DNA of 64,000 nt. Origin: Lutibacter citreus (lineage in GTDB: Bacteria; Bacteroidota; Bacteroidia; Flavobacteriales; Flavobacteriaceae). Where the stretch lies: NCBI RefSeq assembly GCF_003260195.1, contig NZ_QEIH01000001.1:620001-684000 (forward strand). Direction: 5' to 3'. Numbering within the stretch: the stretch's first letter is position 1; each line of letters opens with the position of its first letter. Both the position numbers and the translations under genes were made by a program. Shown in pieces: positions 28,717 to 40,000 of this stretch. The notes under the pieces are model-generated. The model saw only the letters and a program-made list of their open reading frames with translations, was not told where the DNA came from and searched no databases.

Positions 28717-28753
28717 CATCTATCTAAACTAGTAACCAAACTAAATTTTATTT

Positions 28754-29233
28754 TTAAGCTTTTTTAGTTCTTTGACCTTTATTCATATTTGAATTTTTTT
28801 TCCCTTTTGAGTGCTTGCTTTTTTTACCGTGTCTCATTTTTGCATTTTGTACTTTTTCCCATTTTTCAAATTGCTCATTTGAAAGAATTTTTTTCATGTC
28901 ATTTTTTTGAGCTATTTGTCTATCTAAACGGTTGTTTTCAAATTCAAATTTTTCAGCATCAGTTGGTTTTTCACCATTAGCGCGTCTTTCTTTCATTTTC
29001 TCCATCATAGCTTTTCTTTGTGTAGCTTCCTTAGTGATTAAATTTAATACTTCCTTTTGTTGTTTTAAATCTAAGTCTAAATGAAGTGTTAATTTTTTGG
29101 TCATTAATGTTGCCATTTGCTCAGAAGAATAATTTGATTTCTTGTGAGATCTCTTTTGTTGTTGTTGAGCATTTACAGTACTTGATAATGTAAATACTAA
29201 GACTAAAGTAAGAATTCCAACTAATTTTTTCAT
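28754..29233 (-). CDS. Spy/CpxP-like periplasmic protein
   Basis: 159 residues. Signal peptide MKKLVGILTLVLVFTLSSTVNAQ, then a mostly helical basic protein. It has two repeats of the Spy/CpxP type: LTKKLTLHLDLDLKQQKEV ('L.L...Q...V') and MKKILSNEQFEKWEKVQ. The C-terminus is extremely Lys/Arg-rich (RHGKKSKHSKGKKNSNMNKGQRTKKA). Family members act as envelope chaperones or stress sensors. It is monocistronic, with no sensor kinase nearby, so regulation is unknown. Confidence 0.72.
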   Translation of the reverse strand: MKKLVGILTLVLVFTLSSTVNAQQQQKRSHKKSNYSSEQMATLMTKKLTLHLDLDLKQQKEVLNLITKEATQRKAMMEKMKERRANGEKPTDAEKFEFENNRLDRQIAQKNDMKKILSNEQFEKWEKVQNAKMRHGKKSKHSKGKKNSNMNKGQRTKKA

Positions 29234-29365
29234 TTTATATGTTATTTTAAGGTTTATAAATGTATTTGCTTCTAAGACCCATATATTTTAAAAAGGTTTA
29301 ATATGTTAACACTCGTTAACACATATTAACCTTTTATAGCTTATTTAGAATTGTTTTATTTAGTG

Positions 29366-29373
29366 TATTTTTG
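29366..29373 (+). promoter_or_regulatory. -7 promoter element of the YgiQ-family gene
   Basis: TATTTTTG matches TAnnTTTG. Transcription from it would begin near 29380, at or just before the first ATG, so the mRNA would be leaderless or nearly so. Confidence 0.4.
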
Positions 29374-29379
29374 CAAAAT

Positions 29380-31320
29380 ATGATAATGAATAAACTTTCA
29401 GATTGGTTACCTACAACAAATAAAGAGGTAAAACTTAGAGGATGGGATGAGCTAGATGTAATATTGTTTAGCGGAGATGCCTATGTAGATCATCCAGCTT
29501 TTGGGCATTCTGTGGTTGGTAGAATATTAGAAAGTTATGGATTAAGAGTTGCTATTGTTCCTCAGCCCAGCGTTCATGATAATTTACAAGATTTTACTAA
29601 GCTTGGAACTCCAAAAATGTTTTTTGCAGTTACAGGCGGATGTATGGATCCAATGGTAAGTAATTATACTGCAAGTAAAAGAAGCAGGGATAAAGACGCT
29701 TACACACCTAATGGAGATAAAGGTTTTAGACCAGATTATGCAACTTCAGTATATACTAATATATTAAAAGAGAAATTTCCAGATGTTCCCGTTTTAATTG
29801 GAGGGATTGAAGCTTCTTTAAGAAGAGTTACGCACTATGATTATTGGAGTGATACTTTAAAACCAACAATATTAAAAGATTCTAAAGCAGATCTTTTGGT
29901 ATATGGAATGGGAGAACAACCTTTACGTGAAATTGTAAATTTGTTGCAAAAAGGTGTGCCGTTTTCAAGTTTAACAACTATAAAACAAACAGCATTTTTA
30001 TTACCACAAGACAAAGAAATTCCAAAAAATAAAAATTGGAGTGATGTTACAATCCATTCACATGAGGTTTGTTTACAAGATAAAAAGCTATTTGCTTCTA
30101 ACTTTAAAGTAATTGAACAAGAATCAAATAAATTATTTGCAAATCGTGTTTTTCAAAATGTAGGTAATTCTACTTTAGTTATTAACCCTCCTTATGAGAC
30201 AATGACAGAGAAGGAAATTGATGCATCTTTTGATTTACCATTTACGCGATTACCTCATCCAAAGTATAATAAAAGAGGGCCAATTCCGGCCTTTGAAATG
30301 ATTAAATTCTCAATTAACATTCACAGAGGATGTTTTGGAGGATGTAGTTTTTGTACCATATCAGCTCACCAAGGAAAATTTATTGCAAGTAGAAGTCAGG
30401 AATCTGTTTTAAAAGAAGTTGATCAGGTTGCAAATATGCCAGATTTTAAAGGTTATTTATCAGATATTGGAGGACCTTCGGCAAATATGTATAAAATGAA
30501 AGGAAAGGTTCAGGAAATATGTGATAAATGTGTTTCTCCATCTTGTATTTCACCAGTTATTTGTCATAATTTAGATACTTCTCATAAACCATTAACAGAA
30601 CTTTATAGAGCAGTTGATAACCATCCGAAAATTAAAAAATCATTTATAGGTAGTGGAATTAGACATGATTTATTAGTTCCTGAATTTAATAAATTAGCAG
30701 ATCCAAAAGAGTTAGATGATTATACGGAAGAAGTGATGACTAAACATGTTTCTGGAAGATTAAAAGTAGCTCCCGAACATACATCTGATGCGGTTTTAAA
30801 ATTAATGAGAAAACCTTCTTTTTCTTATTTTCATAAGTTTAAAGAGCGGTTTGATAAAATTAATTTTAGAAAAAAATTAAACCTTCAATTAATACCTTAT
30901 TTTATATCAAATCACCCTGCTTGTGAATTGGAAGATATGGCGAATTTAGCTTCAGAAACTAAAGATTTAGGTTTTCAGTTAGAACAAGTTCAAGGGTTTA
31001 CACCAACACCTATGACGGTTGCTACGGTTATTTATTATAGTGGATTTCATCCATATTCTTTAAAAGAAACAAGAACACCAAAATCTAAAAAAGAAAAAGA
31101 TGAACAGCACAGATTTTTCTTTTGGTACAAAAAAGAAAATCAAGCTTGGATAAGAAATACGCTAACAAAAGTAGGACGAGAAGATTTATTGCAAAAGTTA
31201 CTTCCTTCAACCAATTCTTGGAAAAAAAATAAAAGTGAAAAAGCAAAAGATACGTTTAACGATACTATTACTTTTTCTTCAAAGAAAAAGAAAAAATTTA
31301 ATAAAAGGAAAAGTAGATAA
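29380..31320 (+). CDS. YgiQ-family radical SAM protein
   Basis: 646 residues from the ATG at 29380 (a second ATG at 29386 is equally possible; a TTG at 29371 is inside the -7 element and is rejected). N-terminal B12-binding-like region (LPTTNKEVKLRGWDELDVILFSGDAYVDHPAFG), central radical SAM core with the CxxxCxxC cluster motif RGCFGGCSFCTI and the DIGGPSANMYKM block, and a Lys-rich C-terminus. The family (UPF0313) is widely conserved, but its reaction is not established. It precedes the MscS gene by 69 bp on the same strand. Confidence 0.9.
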   Translation: MIMNKLSDWLPTTNKEVKLRGWDELDVILFSGDAYVDHPAFGHSVVGRILESYGLRVAIVPQPSVHDNLQDFTKLGTPKMFFAVTGGCMDPMVSNYTASKRSRDKDAYTPNGDKGFRPDYATSVYTNILKEKFPDVPVLIGGIEASLRRVTHYDYWSDTLKPTILKDSKADLLVYGMGEQPLREIVNLLQKGVPFSSLTTIKQTAFLLPQDKEIPKNKNWSDVTIHSHEVCLQDKKLFASNFKVIEQESNKLFANRVFQNVGNSTLVINPPYETMTEKEIDASFDLPFTRLPHPKYNKRGPIPAFEMIKFSINIHRGCFGGCSFCTISAHQGKFIASRSQESVLKEVDQVANMPDFKGYLSDIGGPSANMYKMKGKVQEICDKCVSPSCISPVICHNLDTSHKPLTELYRAVDNHPKIKKSFIGSGIRHDLLVPEFNKLADPKELDDYTEEVMTKHVSGRLKVAPEHTSDAVLKLMRKPSFSYFHKFKERFDKINFRKKLNLQLIPYFISNHPACELEDMANLASETKDLGFQLEQVQGFTPTPMTVATVIYYSGFHPYSLKETRTPKSKKEKDEQHRFFFWYKKENQAWIRNTLTKVGREDLLQKLLPSTNSWKKNKSEKAKDTFNDTITFSSKKKKKFNKRKSR

Positions 31321-31389
31321 TATTTAAAATATTATTTATAACGACAGAAAAAAAAATTAAATTTGAATCTAAATTTTAAGGTTTTCAAA

Positions 31390-32991
31390 ATGAAGAAAAT
31401 AATATTATTTTGTTTGTTAATATCAACTTCAATTTTTGCGCAAAAAGAGGTGAAAGTTGATTTAAGTAATCCTAATTCAACCATTTATACACACTTGTAT
31501 TTTTTACAATCAGATTCATATGAGCCAGAAAAGGCTGCTAAAACAATTTATGGATTTGAAGGGAAAGAGGCTGAAGAAATAGCAATTAAACTAAAGAAGA
31601 TATTAGACGGAAAGGGTTTAAAGGTAGATTTTTCAAAAGTTCCAACAAATAAGGTTTATTCAGATACAACAGATTATAAAATAGGACAAAGATATTTGCT
31701 TTTTCCTTATATAATGCCTGAAGTTTATGTTGAAAGAATAGGAGGAAAGTGGTATTATTCTTCAGAAACAACAGCTAAAGTAAACGATTTATATAAGGAA
31801 GTTTTTCCTTGGTATACAGAAAAAATTAAACAAATTATACCAGAAATTGGGCATCAGAAATTTTTCACTTTAGAACTTTGGCAATATCTAGGTTTAATAA
31901 TACTCTTAGTTTTAAGTTTTTTAGTATTCTTTATTTTTAAAAAAATAGTTTATTTTATTTTAAAGAAAACTCAATTGTGGATTATTCCAAAAACAAATGA
32001 TAAGATAAATACGGCTTTAAAAAAATTAACAAGACCAATTGTTTTGTTAGTTGTAATTTGGTTTGTAAAGTCTTATTTACCTTCATTATTATTACCGCTA
32101 GATTTAAACACTATTTTATTTTTATCATTAAATATAATGGTAACTGTATTTTGGATTTATGTGTTTTTAAAATTGGTAAAAGTTATTATGAGTATTTACG
32201 AAGAGTATGTACAAACAACGGATAGTAAATTAGATGATCAATTAGTACCTATATTGAATAATTTCTTAACAGGAATTGTTGTGTTTATAGGTTTTTTAAA
32301 ATTATTAACATTATTTGGAATTAAACCGGTAACTGTAATTGCAGGTGCTTCTATTGGTGGTTTGGCAGTTGCTTTAGCATCTCAAGATACCGTTAAAAAC
32401 TTAATAGGTACCGTAATGATCTTTTTAGACAAGCCTTTTCATATTGGTGATTGGATTGAAGCAGGAACCGTTGTAGGTACAGTTGAAACGGTTGGTTTTA
32501 GATCCACTACTGTAAGAGCAGCTGACACATCGGTATATCAAATACCAAATAGTTCGTTGTCTGAAATGGTAGTTAATAACAAAGGATTAAGAGCATACAG
32601 AAGGTATACTACTAATTTGGGATTGCGTTATGATACTCCGCCAGAATTAATTGATGCTTTTGTTGAAGGAGTTCGAAAAATAATAAAATTACATCAAAAT
32701 ACTAGAGATGATGCATTTAATGTTGAGTTTTCTGGATTTGGAGATTCGTCTTTATTAATTCTTGTAAATGTATATTTTGTTGCTTTAGATTGGAATAAAG
32801 AACAATCATCCAAACATAGTTTGCATATAGCTATTTTAAAATTGGCTGCTGAAATTGGAGTAGATTTTGCTTTCCCTTCTACTACATTAATGATTGAACA
32901 ATTTCCGGAGAAAAAAGGCATAACCTTAGATTATAATATTGATTCAAAAAGAATTCAAGAAATAATAGATGGGATAGTTAAAAAAGAATAA
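31390..32991 (+). CDS. MscS-family mechanosensitive ion channel
   Basis: 533 residues from ATG 31390 (MKKIILFCLLISTSIFAQ, signal peptide); the upstream TTG at 31363 is unlikely. A periplasmic domain of about 150 residues precedes four or five membrane helices (about 165-345). The pore helix and beta domain follow: VIAGASIGGLAVALASQDTVKNLIGTVMIF and DKPFHIGDWIEAG, the MscS signature. The C-terminal alpha/beta cage domain includes YTTNLGLRYDTPPELI. It releases osmolytes on hypo-osmotic shock at the inner membrane. A strong hairpin follows. Confidence 0.94.
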   Translation: MKKIILFCLLISTSIFAQKEVKVDLSNPNSTIYTHLYFLQSDSYEPEKAAKTIYGFEGKEAEEIAIKLKKILDGKGLKVDFSKVPTNKVYSDTTDYKIGQRYLLFPYIMPEVYVERIGGKWYYSSETTAKVNDLYKEVFPWYTEKIKQIIPEIGHQKFFTLELWQYLGLIILLVLSFLVFFIFKKIVYFILKKTQLWIIPKTNDKINTALKKLTRPIVLLVVIWFVKSYLPSLLLPLDLNTILFLSLNIMVTVFWIYVFLKLVKVIMSIYEEYVQTTDSKLDDQLVPILNNFLTGIVVFIGFLKLLTLFGIKPVTVIAGASIGGLAVALASQDTVKNLIGTVMIFLDKPFHIGDWIEAGTVVGTVETVGFRSTTVRAADTSVYQIPNSSLSEMVVNNKGLRAYRRYTTNLGLRYDTPPELIDAFVEGVRKIIKLHQNTRDDAFNVEFSGFGDSSLLILVNVYFVALDWNKEQSSKHSLHIAILKLAAEIGVDFAFPSTTLMIEQFPEKKGITLDYNIDSKRIQEIIDGIVKKE

Positions 32992-33013
32992 TCTCACTAA
33001 AATATATTAAAAA

Positions 33014-33046
33014 TAAAAAGAGCCTCAATTATTGGGGCTCTTTTTA
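33014..33046. terminator. Terminator between MscS gene and porP/sprF-1
   Basis: AAAAAGAGCC-CAA / TTG-GGCTCTTTTT stem, one mismatch, 3-nt loop, between convergent genes with A- and T-runs on either side. Confidence 0.85.
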
Positions 33047-33081
33047 TTTTTAATATGAATGTCTATTTATTTTTAATAGCT

Positions 33082-34053
33082 CTAATTTACATCCATTTCC
33101 TGTATTTCTTCAGAATTTTCACCTTTCATCCAATAAAATGGTGGTTTTCTTTTTGATTTATTTGTTTCATTCCCTCCTAAATTTAAGATAATACTAAATT
33201 CGTGGGAACCATTGTTATAGTTTGATAGTTTGGATGTTACTGCATCATATGAATATCCAATTTTTAAATTATCCATTAATCTTATTTGAAACAATCCAGA
33301 AATGGATGCATCTACTCTGTGAGAGATTCCAAATTCTAATTTATCATTCCATAAAATACTAGCAGAAATATCAGTTGATAACGGACTTCCATTTACAGCT
33401 CTAAACATTACGGATGGTTTTAGTTTAAATGTATCATTTAAATCAAAAACATAGCCCGATGAAAAGTAAAATACCATTTCATCTGAAGCGCTTGAAACTA
33501 CATTATCACTTTTAGTATAGCGTTTTGTTTTTAAAATATTTACCGTTGAGATACTTAAGTAAAATTTATTGGTATAGTAAAAAGCTCCTGCTCCTATATT
33601 TGGATTAAACTGGTTGATGTTTTCACTGAATAAATTATCGTTTTCAATGCCTAATTTTAGCAAATCTACATCTAAAAAACTACCTCCTGCTTTTAATCCA
33701 AAAGCTAACGTAGAATTTTCACTAGGATAAATTGAATAAGAGAAATCTGCATATACGTGCGTTTCGTTTAATACATAAACCTTGTCGTTTACAATAGACA
33801 ATCCTAAACCTACGCTTTTACCCGTTTGTCCGTGTAAAGAAAGTGTTTGGGTTTCCGGACTACCGGCTTCTCCTGCCCACTGACTTCTTATATTAGCTGT
33901 TGCGGTAAACAATCCGTGACTTCCTGAATATGCAGGATTTATTAAGCTAAAGTTGTTATAATATTGTGTATATAATGGGTCTTGTTGCGCATTACTTTTA
34001 TAGATTGTTAAAAAAGCACTTATAATTACGAGTTGTTTTAATTTATTTTTCAT
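33082..34053 (-). CDS. PorP/SprF-family outer-membrane protein, copy 1
   Basis: 323 residues. Signal peptide (MKNKLKQLVIISAFLTIYKSNAQ), then the hallmark QDPLYTQYYNNFSLINPAYSGSHG and a beta-barrel-like pattern: RSQWAGEAGSPETQTLSLHG, SVGLGLSIVNDKV, NPNIGAGAFYYTNKFYLSIS and NLKIGYSYD. PorP/SprF proteins bind type B C-terminal domains and help export or anchor giant adhesins such as SprB. The gene starts 11 bp after the stop of the 2150-aa giant gene, so it is very likely its dedicated partner and the last gene of a five-gene operon. It is closely related to the second copy at 43440-44363 and to a decayed fragment at 43153-43330. Confidence 0.93.
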   Translation of the reverse strand: MKNKLKQLVIISAFLTIYKSNAQQDPLYTQYYNNFSLINPAYSGSHGLFTATANIRSQWAGEAGSPETQTLSLHGQTGKSVGLGLSIVNDKVYVLNETHVYADFSYSIYPSENSTLAFGLKAGGSFLDVDLLKLGIENDNLFSENINQFNPNIGAGAFYYTNKFYLSISTVNILKTKRYTKSDNVVSSASDEMVFYFSSGYVFDLNDTFKLKPSVMFRAVNGSPLSTDISASILWNDKLEFGISHRVDASISGLFQIRLMDNLKIGYSYDAVTSKLSNYNNGSHEFSIILNLGGNETNKSKRKPPFYWMKGENSEEIQEMDVN

Positions 34054-34064
34054 ATTTATTTTTT

Positions 34065-37000
34065 TTAATAATTAATATAAACCCATCCTTTTACTATTTT
34101 ACTTCCTCCATTTATGCTTAACACATAAAAGTAGGGTGCTGCTGGTAGTCTTCTGTTTTTACCTGAAGAAATACCATCCCAGTAATTTTGATATGCTTTA
34201 GATTCATACACCATATTTCCATATCTGTTATAGACTTGTATACTGTTATTTGGATATTTATGAAGTCCGGCAATAATAAATTCATCATTAGCGCCATCTC
34301 CATTAGGAGAGAATCCTTTTGGTATTTCTAGTTCACCTTCATCACATACATCACCAATACCATTTCTATCTATATCGGCTTGGTTTGAGTTTGAAACATC
34401 CGGACAATTATCTATTGAATTATCAATGCCATCTCCATCCAGATCATCATCGCAACTATCTGCAATTAAATCATTATCTAAATCATCAGAAGTGAATGTT
34501 ACAAATGCCATTTCAGAAGCGCTGTTACCAGCATTGTCCGTAACAGTTAATGTTACCGTATGTTCATCTAATGTTGGACAATTAAAAGTTGTGATATCTA
34601 AACTTATAGAAGCGATTCCACAACTGTCAAAACTTCCATCATCTATATCTTGAGCAGCTATTGTTGCATTTCCATTACTATCTAACTCAACAGAAATATT
34701 TTGAGTAATTACAAGTGGGTCAGTAGCATCTTCAATAGTAATTGTAGTTGTACAAGAAGTACTGTTTCCACTGGTGTCTGTTACTGTTAAAGTAACCAAA
34801 TTATCACCAAGATCATTACAATCAAAAGAATCTTTATCAATTTCTATGGAAGCAATCTCGCAATTATCAGAACTGCCATTGTCAATATCAGCAGCAGTAA
34901 TAGAAATACTACCAGTATCATCTAAGGCCAATGCAAAAGGAGCCACACAACTTGCAACGGGCATCACAGTATCTACAATTGTTACCGTGGCAGAAGTATT
35001 GGCACTATTACCATGAATATCCGTAGCAGATAATGTTACAATATTTTCACCCACAGAACTACAATCAAAAGAACTAAGATCAATACTCATAACATCAATA
35101 CCACAATTATCGTTACTTCCATTATCAATGTCAGCAACAACGATGTTTGCAATGCCATCAGCATCTAATCCAACATTTATATTTTGTGTAATTACAGTTG
35201 GTGCAAGGTTATCTTCAACAGTTACAATTGCATCAGCACTTGCACTATTTCCATTTACATCGGTAACTGTAAGTATCACATTATTTTCACCAATGTTAGT
35301 ACAATCAAAAGTTGTGGTATCTAAAACTAAACTTTCAATTTCACAATTGTCAGAAGAACCGTTGTTTATGGCATCAACTGAAATAGTTGCATTTCCATCA
35401 GCATCTAATTCAACAGTTATATTTTGTGTAATTACAGTTGGTGCAAGGTTATCTTCAACAGTTACAATTGCTGTTGCAGTTGCACTATTTCCGCTAGTAT
35501 CAGTTGTTGTAAGTGTTACTATATTTTCTCCAAGGTTTGCACAATCAAATGTTGTTACATCTAACTCCCAAGTTTCAATTTCACAATTATCTGTTGAACC
35601 ATTGTTTATTTGATCTGCTGTAATTGTTACAGTTCCTTTAATATCTAACTCAACAGTTATATTTTGAGTGTTTACTGTTGGAGCGGTGTTGTCTTCAACG
35701 GTTACAATTGCTGTTGCAGTTGAACTATTTCCGTTAGTATCAGTTGTTGTAAGTGTTACTACATTTTCTCCAAGGTTTGCACAATCAAATGTTGTTGCAT
35801 CTAACTCCCAAGTTTCAATTTCACAATTATCTGTTGATTGATTGTTTATTTGGTCTGCGGAAATTGTTCTAGTTCCATTTTCATCTAATTCAACAGTTAT
35901 ATTTTGAGTGATTACTGTTGGAGCGATGTTGTCTTCAATTGTTACAATTGCTGTTGCAGTTGTGCTATTTCCATTAATATCTGTTGCTGTTAATGTAACG
36001 GTGTTTTCTCCAATATTTGAACAATCAAATTCTGTAATATCTAAAGCTAAAGTTTCAATTTCACAATTATCGTTACTTCCATTATCAATGTCAGCAACAA
36101 CAATACTAGCAACACCATCTGCGTCTAATTCAATAGCAATATTGTTTGTAATTACAGTAGGAGCAACGGTTTCTAAAACTGTTACAGTTGCAAAACAACT
36201 GGATTTATTTCCTCCTCCATCTCTAACTATCAATTCAATTTGATTTTCTCCTATAAAAGAACAGTCTAACGTTTGTTCAGTAAAATACTGTGTGTTATTA
36301 ATTTTAAATCCTAAAGCTAGGGCTCTACAATTATCGGTTGAGCCATTGTCTATATCTTTTGGAGCTATTTTAACCTCTCCATTTTCATCTAACTCTAAAG
36401 TAAGGTTTTTACAAATAGCTGTTGGTGGAATGTTGTCTTTTACGGAAACAATTGCATCCTCTGTTGCTACATTACCATTAACATCTGTTACGGTTAAAGT
36501 AACGGTATTTTCACCAGTATCTTCACAGGTAAAAGTTGTTTTATCTAAACTTATAGAAGCAATGATACAATTATCTGTTGAACCATTATTTATTTGTGCA
36601 GGTGTAATTGTTACATTCCCATTGGCATCAAGTTGCACAGTGATATTTTGAGTAACAACCGTTGGAGGTATATTATCTTCTACAGTAACATCTTCAGAGA
36701 CACTAGATGTGCATCCGTTAGTATTTGTAAATGTATAGGTAATAGTAATATCTCCTTCACCAGATACGCTTGAATCAAAAGTATAAGTTAATCCATTACC
36801 ATCATCTGTAACGCCTGGTCCAGAATAAATACCTCCGGCTGGAGATCCTCCTCCAAGGTTGTTTGATGTGGTGTTAGGGCAATAAGGACTCACCGGTGCT
36901 GTAAAAGTTACTGTTGGTAAAGCGAATACTTCAATAGTATCTGATGCTGAATTTGAACAGCCATTAGGCAAATTATAGATACGCACCTGTCCTGCATCTG

Positions 37001-40000
37001 CTCCATTCCCATCATTATTAGGTGCACCAATGGCAACCGTGTTTCCATCTGAAGATAAGGATACTTTATAGCCACTATAATCACCAGCAGCCTCACCGTC
37101 TATGTCAGTTCCTAATTGAGCCCAAGCTGCACCATTCCATTGGTAGATACGCACCTGTCCTGCATTTGATCCACTCCCATCATTTGATTGAGCACCAATG
37201 GCAACTGTGTTTCCATCTGAAGAGATGGATACTGACGAGCCACTATAATTACCAGCAGCTTCACCGTCTATGTCTGTGCCTAATTGAATCCAAGCTGCAC
37301 CATTCCATTGGTAGATACGCACATGTCCTGCATCTGTTCCATTCCCATCATTTAATCGTGCACCAATGGCAACTGTGTTTCCATCTGAAGATAAGGATAC
37401 TGAATAGCCACTATAATCACCAGCAGCCTCACCGTCTATGTCAGTTCCTAATTGAGCCCAAGCTGTGCCATTCCATTTGTAGATACGCACATGTCCTGCA
37501 GATAATCCATTCCCATTATTATTAGGTGCACCAATGGCAACTGTGTTTCCATCTGAAGATAAGGATACTGAAAAGCCACTTTGATCACTAGCAGCCTCAC
37601 CGTCTATGTCTGTGCCTAATTGAATCCAAGCTGCACCATTCCATTGGTAGATACGCACCTGTCCTGCATTTGACCCACTCCCATCATTTGATCGTGCACC
37701 AATGGCAACTGTGTTTCCATCTGAAGATAAGGATACTGAATAGCCACTATAATCACCAGTAGCTTCACCGTCTATGTCTGTTCCTAATTGAATCCAAGCT
37801 GTGTCATTCCATTTGTAGATACTCACATGTCCTGCAGATGTTCCATTCCCATCATTATATACTGCACCAATGGCAACTGTGTTTCCATCTGAAGATAAGG
37901 ATACTGATTGGCCACTATAATCACCAACAGCTTCACCGTCTATGTCTGTTCCTAATTGAATCCAAGCTGTGCCATTCCATTTGTAGATACGCACATGTCC
38001 TGCATTTGACCCACTCCCATCATTATTAGGTGCACCAATGGCAACTGTGTTTCCATCTGAAGATAAGGATACTGAATAGCCATTATAATCACCAGCAGCC
38101 TCACCGTCTATGTCTATTCCTAATTGAGTTATTAAGTTATTTTCATAAGTATATGTTAAAGTATGTACTCCAACACCGGCAACAGCTGGGTTAAAACTAT
38201 AAGTTGTTCCATTTCCGTCATCTGTAACTCCAGGCCCTAAATAAACACCACCTGCAGTTGTTCCTCCACCTAAATTTGTTTGTACACCAGCATCTATACA
38301 TAAATCAGCAGGCGATGTAAATGTTACTATTGGTAAAGCAAATACTTCCACATCGTCAGAAGCACTATTTGTACATCCATTAGCATTTGTAAAAGTATAA
38401 GTTAGCGTATGTGTTCCAACACCAGCTGCTGTAGGGTCAAAACTATAGGTTGTTCCGTTTCCATCGTCGGTAACACCAGGTCCTAAGTAAACTCCCCCTA
38501 CAGCAGTTGCACCACCAAGATTAGTTTGTACTCCTTCATCAATACATAAATCAGCTGGCGCTGTAAATGTTACTGCTGGTGATATATTATCTTCAACAGT
38601 AACCGTTGAATTACAAGTATTTGTATTCCCTGCTAAATCTGTAACAGTTAGTGTAACTGTATTATCTCCAATACTACTGCAATTAAAGGTGGCATTACTA
38701 ATACTTAATGTGGAAATACCAATATTGTCTGCAGAACCATCATCTATGTTTGTAGCAAAAAGTGTGGCATTTCCAGTAGCATTAAGTTGTAATGTATAAA
38801 TTTTACAAATTGCAGTTGGCAGAGTGGTATCAATTGTAACCGAAAGACCAGATCCAGTTACTCCGTTATTACCCGCTACATCAGTAGCTGTGGCGGTGAA
38901 TATATGAGTACCTTCAGTTAATGTTGAAGTTGTATAGTCCCAAGCTCCGGCACCGTTGGTGACTGTAGTTCCGAGAGTGCCATCCAAAGAGGAAATAATG
39001 GTAACTATGGAATTGGCTTCTGCCGTACCAGTTAAGGTTGGTGTATTGTTATTGGTGATATTGTCTGAGTTTGAAGATCCAGTATCAGAAGCTGCGAGCA
39101 GATCGGGTGTGCTCGGCGCAGCCGGTTCGGTTGTATCTATTATCACAATGAGCCCAGAAGAGGGGGGGCTGTTGTTGCCAGCGGTATCGACAACCGTGTA
39201 AGTGATGGTATGATTGCCCTCGGGAATGGTACTGCTGGCGACCAGAAAATTGCCGGAGCTGTTCGAAGTAGTAGTGCCCACGACGCCGGATATTGAGGAA
39301 GTGATGGTAACTTCAGAGTTGGCCTCGGCAATACCTATAAAGGTCGGCGTGGTATCGCTTGTGATATTGTCGGTGGTCGATAAACCGGTGTCAGAGGCGG
39401 CGGTAATATTTGGGGTGGTTGGTGCTACTGGCGCATCCCTGTCTACGGTATGTGTAGTGCCTGAAATATAGGCAGAAACGAAGCCATTGGTTCCATTTCC
39501 ATTCCCTAAATCATCGGTAATATTGGTATTACTTTTTAAATCGAGACGAATTGTTCCTGTTCCTACAATTGTTCCAACAGTTACAGTTATAGAACTCCCT
39601 GATGCTGCACTAACAGAACTAATTGTTCCTCCTGCTGTTCCGGTAGTTGTTAATTGAAAATCGTCTGTACTTATGTTATTAGCACTTTCATTAAAAGTAA
39701 CAGTAAAGTCAACTGTAGATGCATTTGCTGCCGGTGCGCCTGTAAGTGCAATACTTGTAACAGCCGGAGGAAAGTTTAAGTTTGTGAAAGGAACGATAGA
39801 TAAATCTTGGTTAGATTGTAACCATAGATAGTTTGTTGGGTTTTCTAAGGATGCTTTACTTACTGCATCTCTTAGAGTAGAAGGGTCAAATTTATATTCT
39901 ACTCTATCAGGTCCAATAAGAATATCTCCATCATCAGGAAATCCATCTACAACAATTGCATTTGGATGATTTCCTCCTTGAGTTGGATTTTCATTTGATG

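Noticed and set aside
34426..36651. Several plus-strand open frames (75-161 codons) opposite the HYR-like stalk
   Set aside because: They repeat with the 240-bp period of the real minus-strand gene and look alike only because of it; no leader or promoter supports them.
37022..37525. Long plus-strand open frame of 167 codons opposite the propeller repeats
   Set aside because: It is a shadow of the 168-bp repeats on the other strand: it repeats with the same period, has His/Leu-rich composition and no start context.
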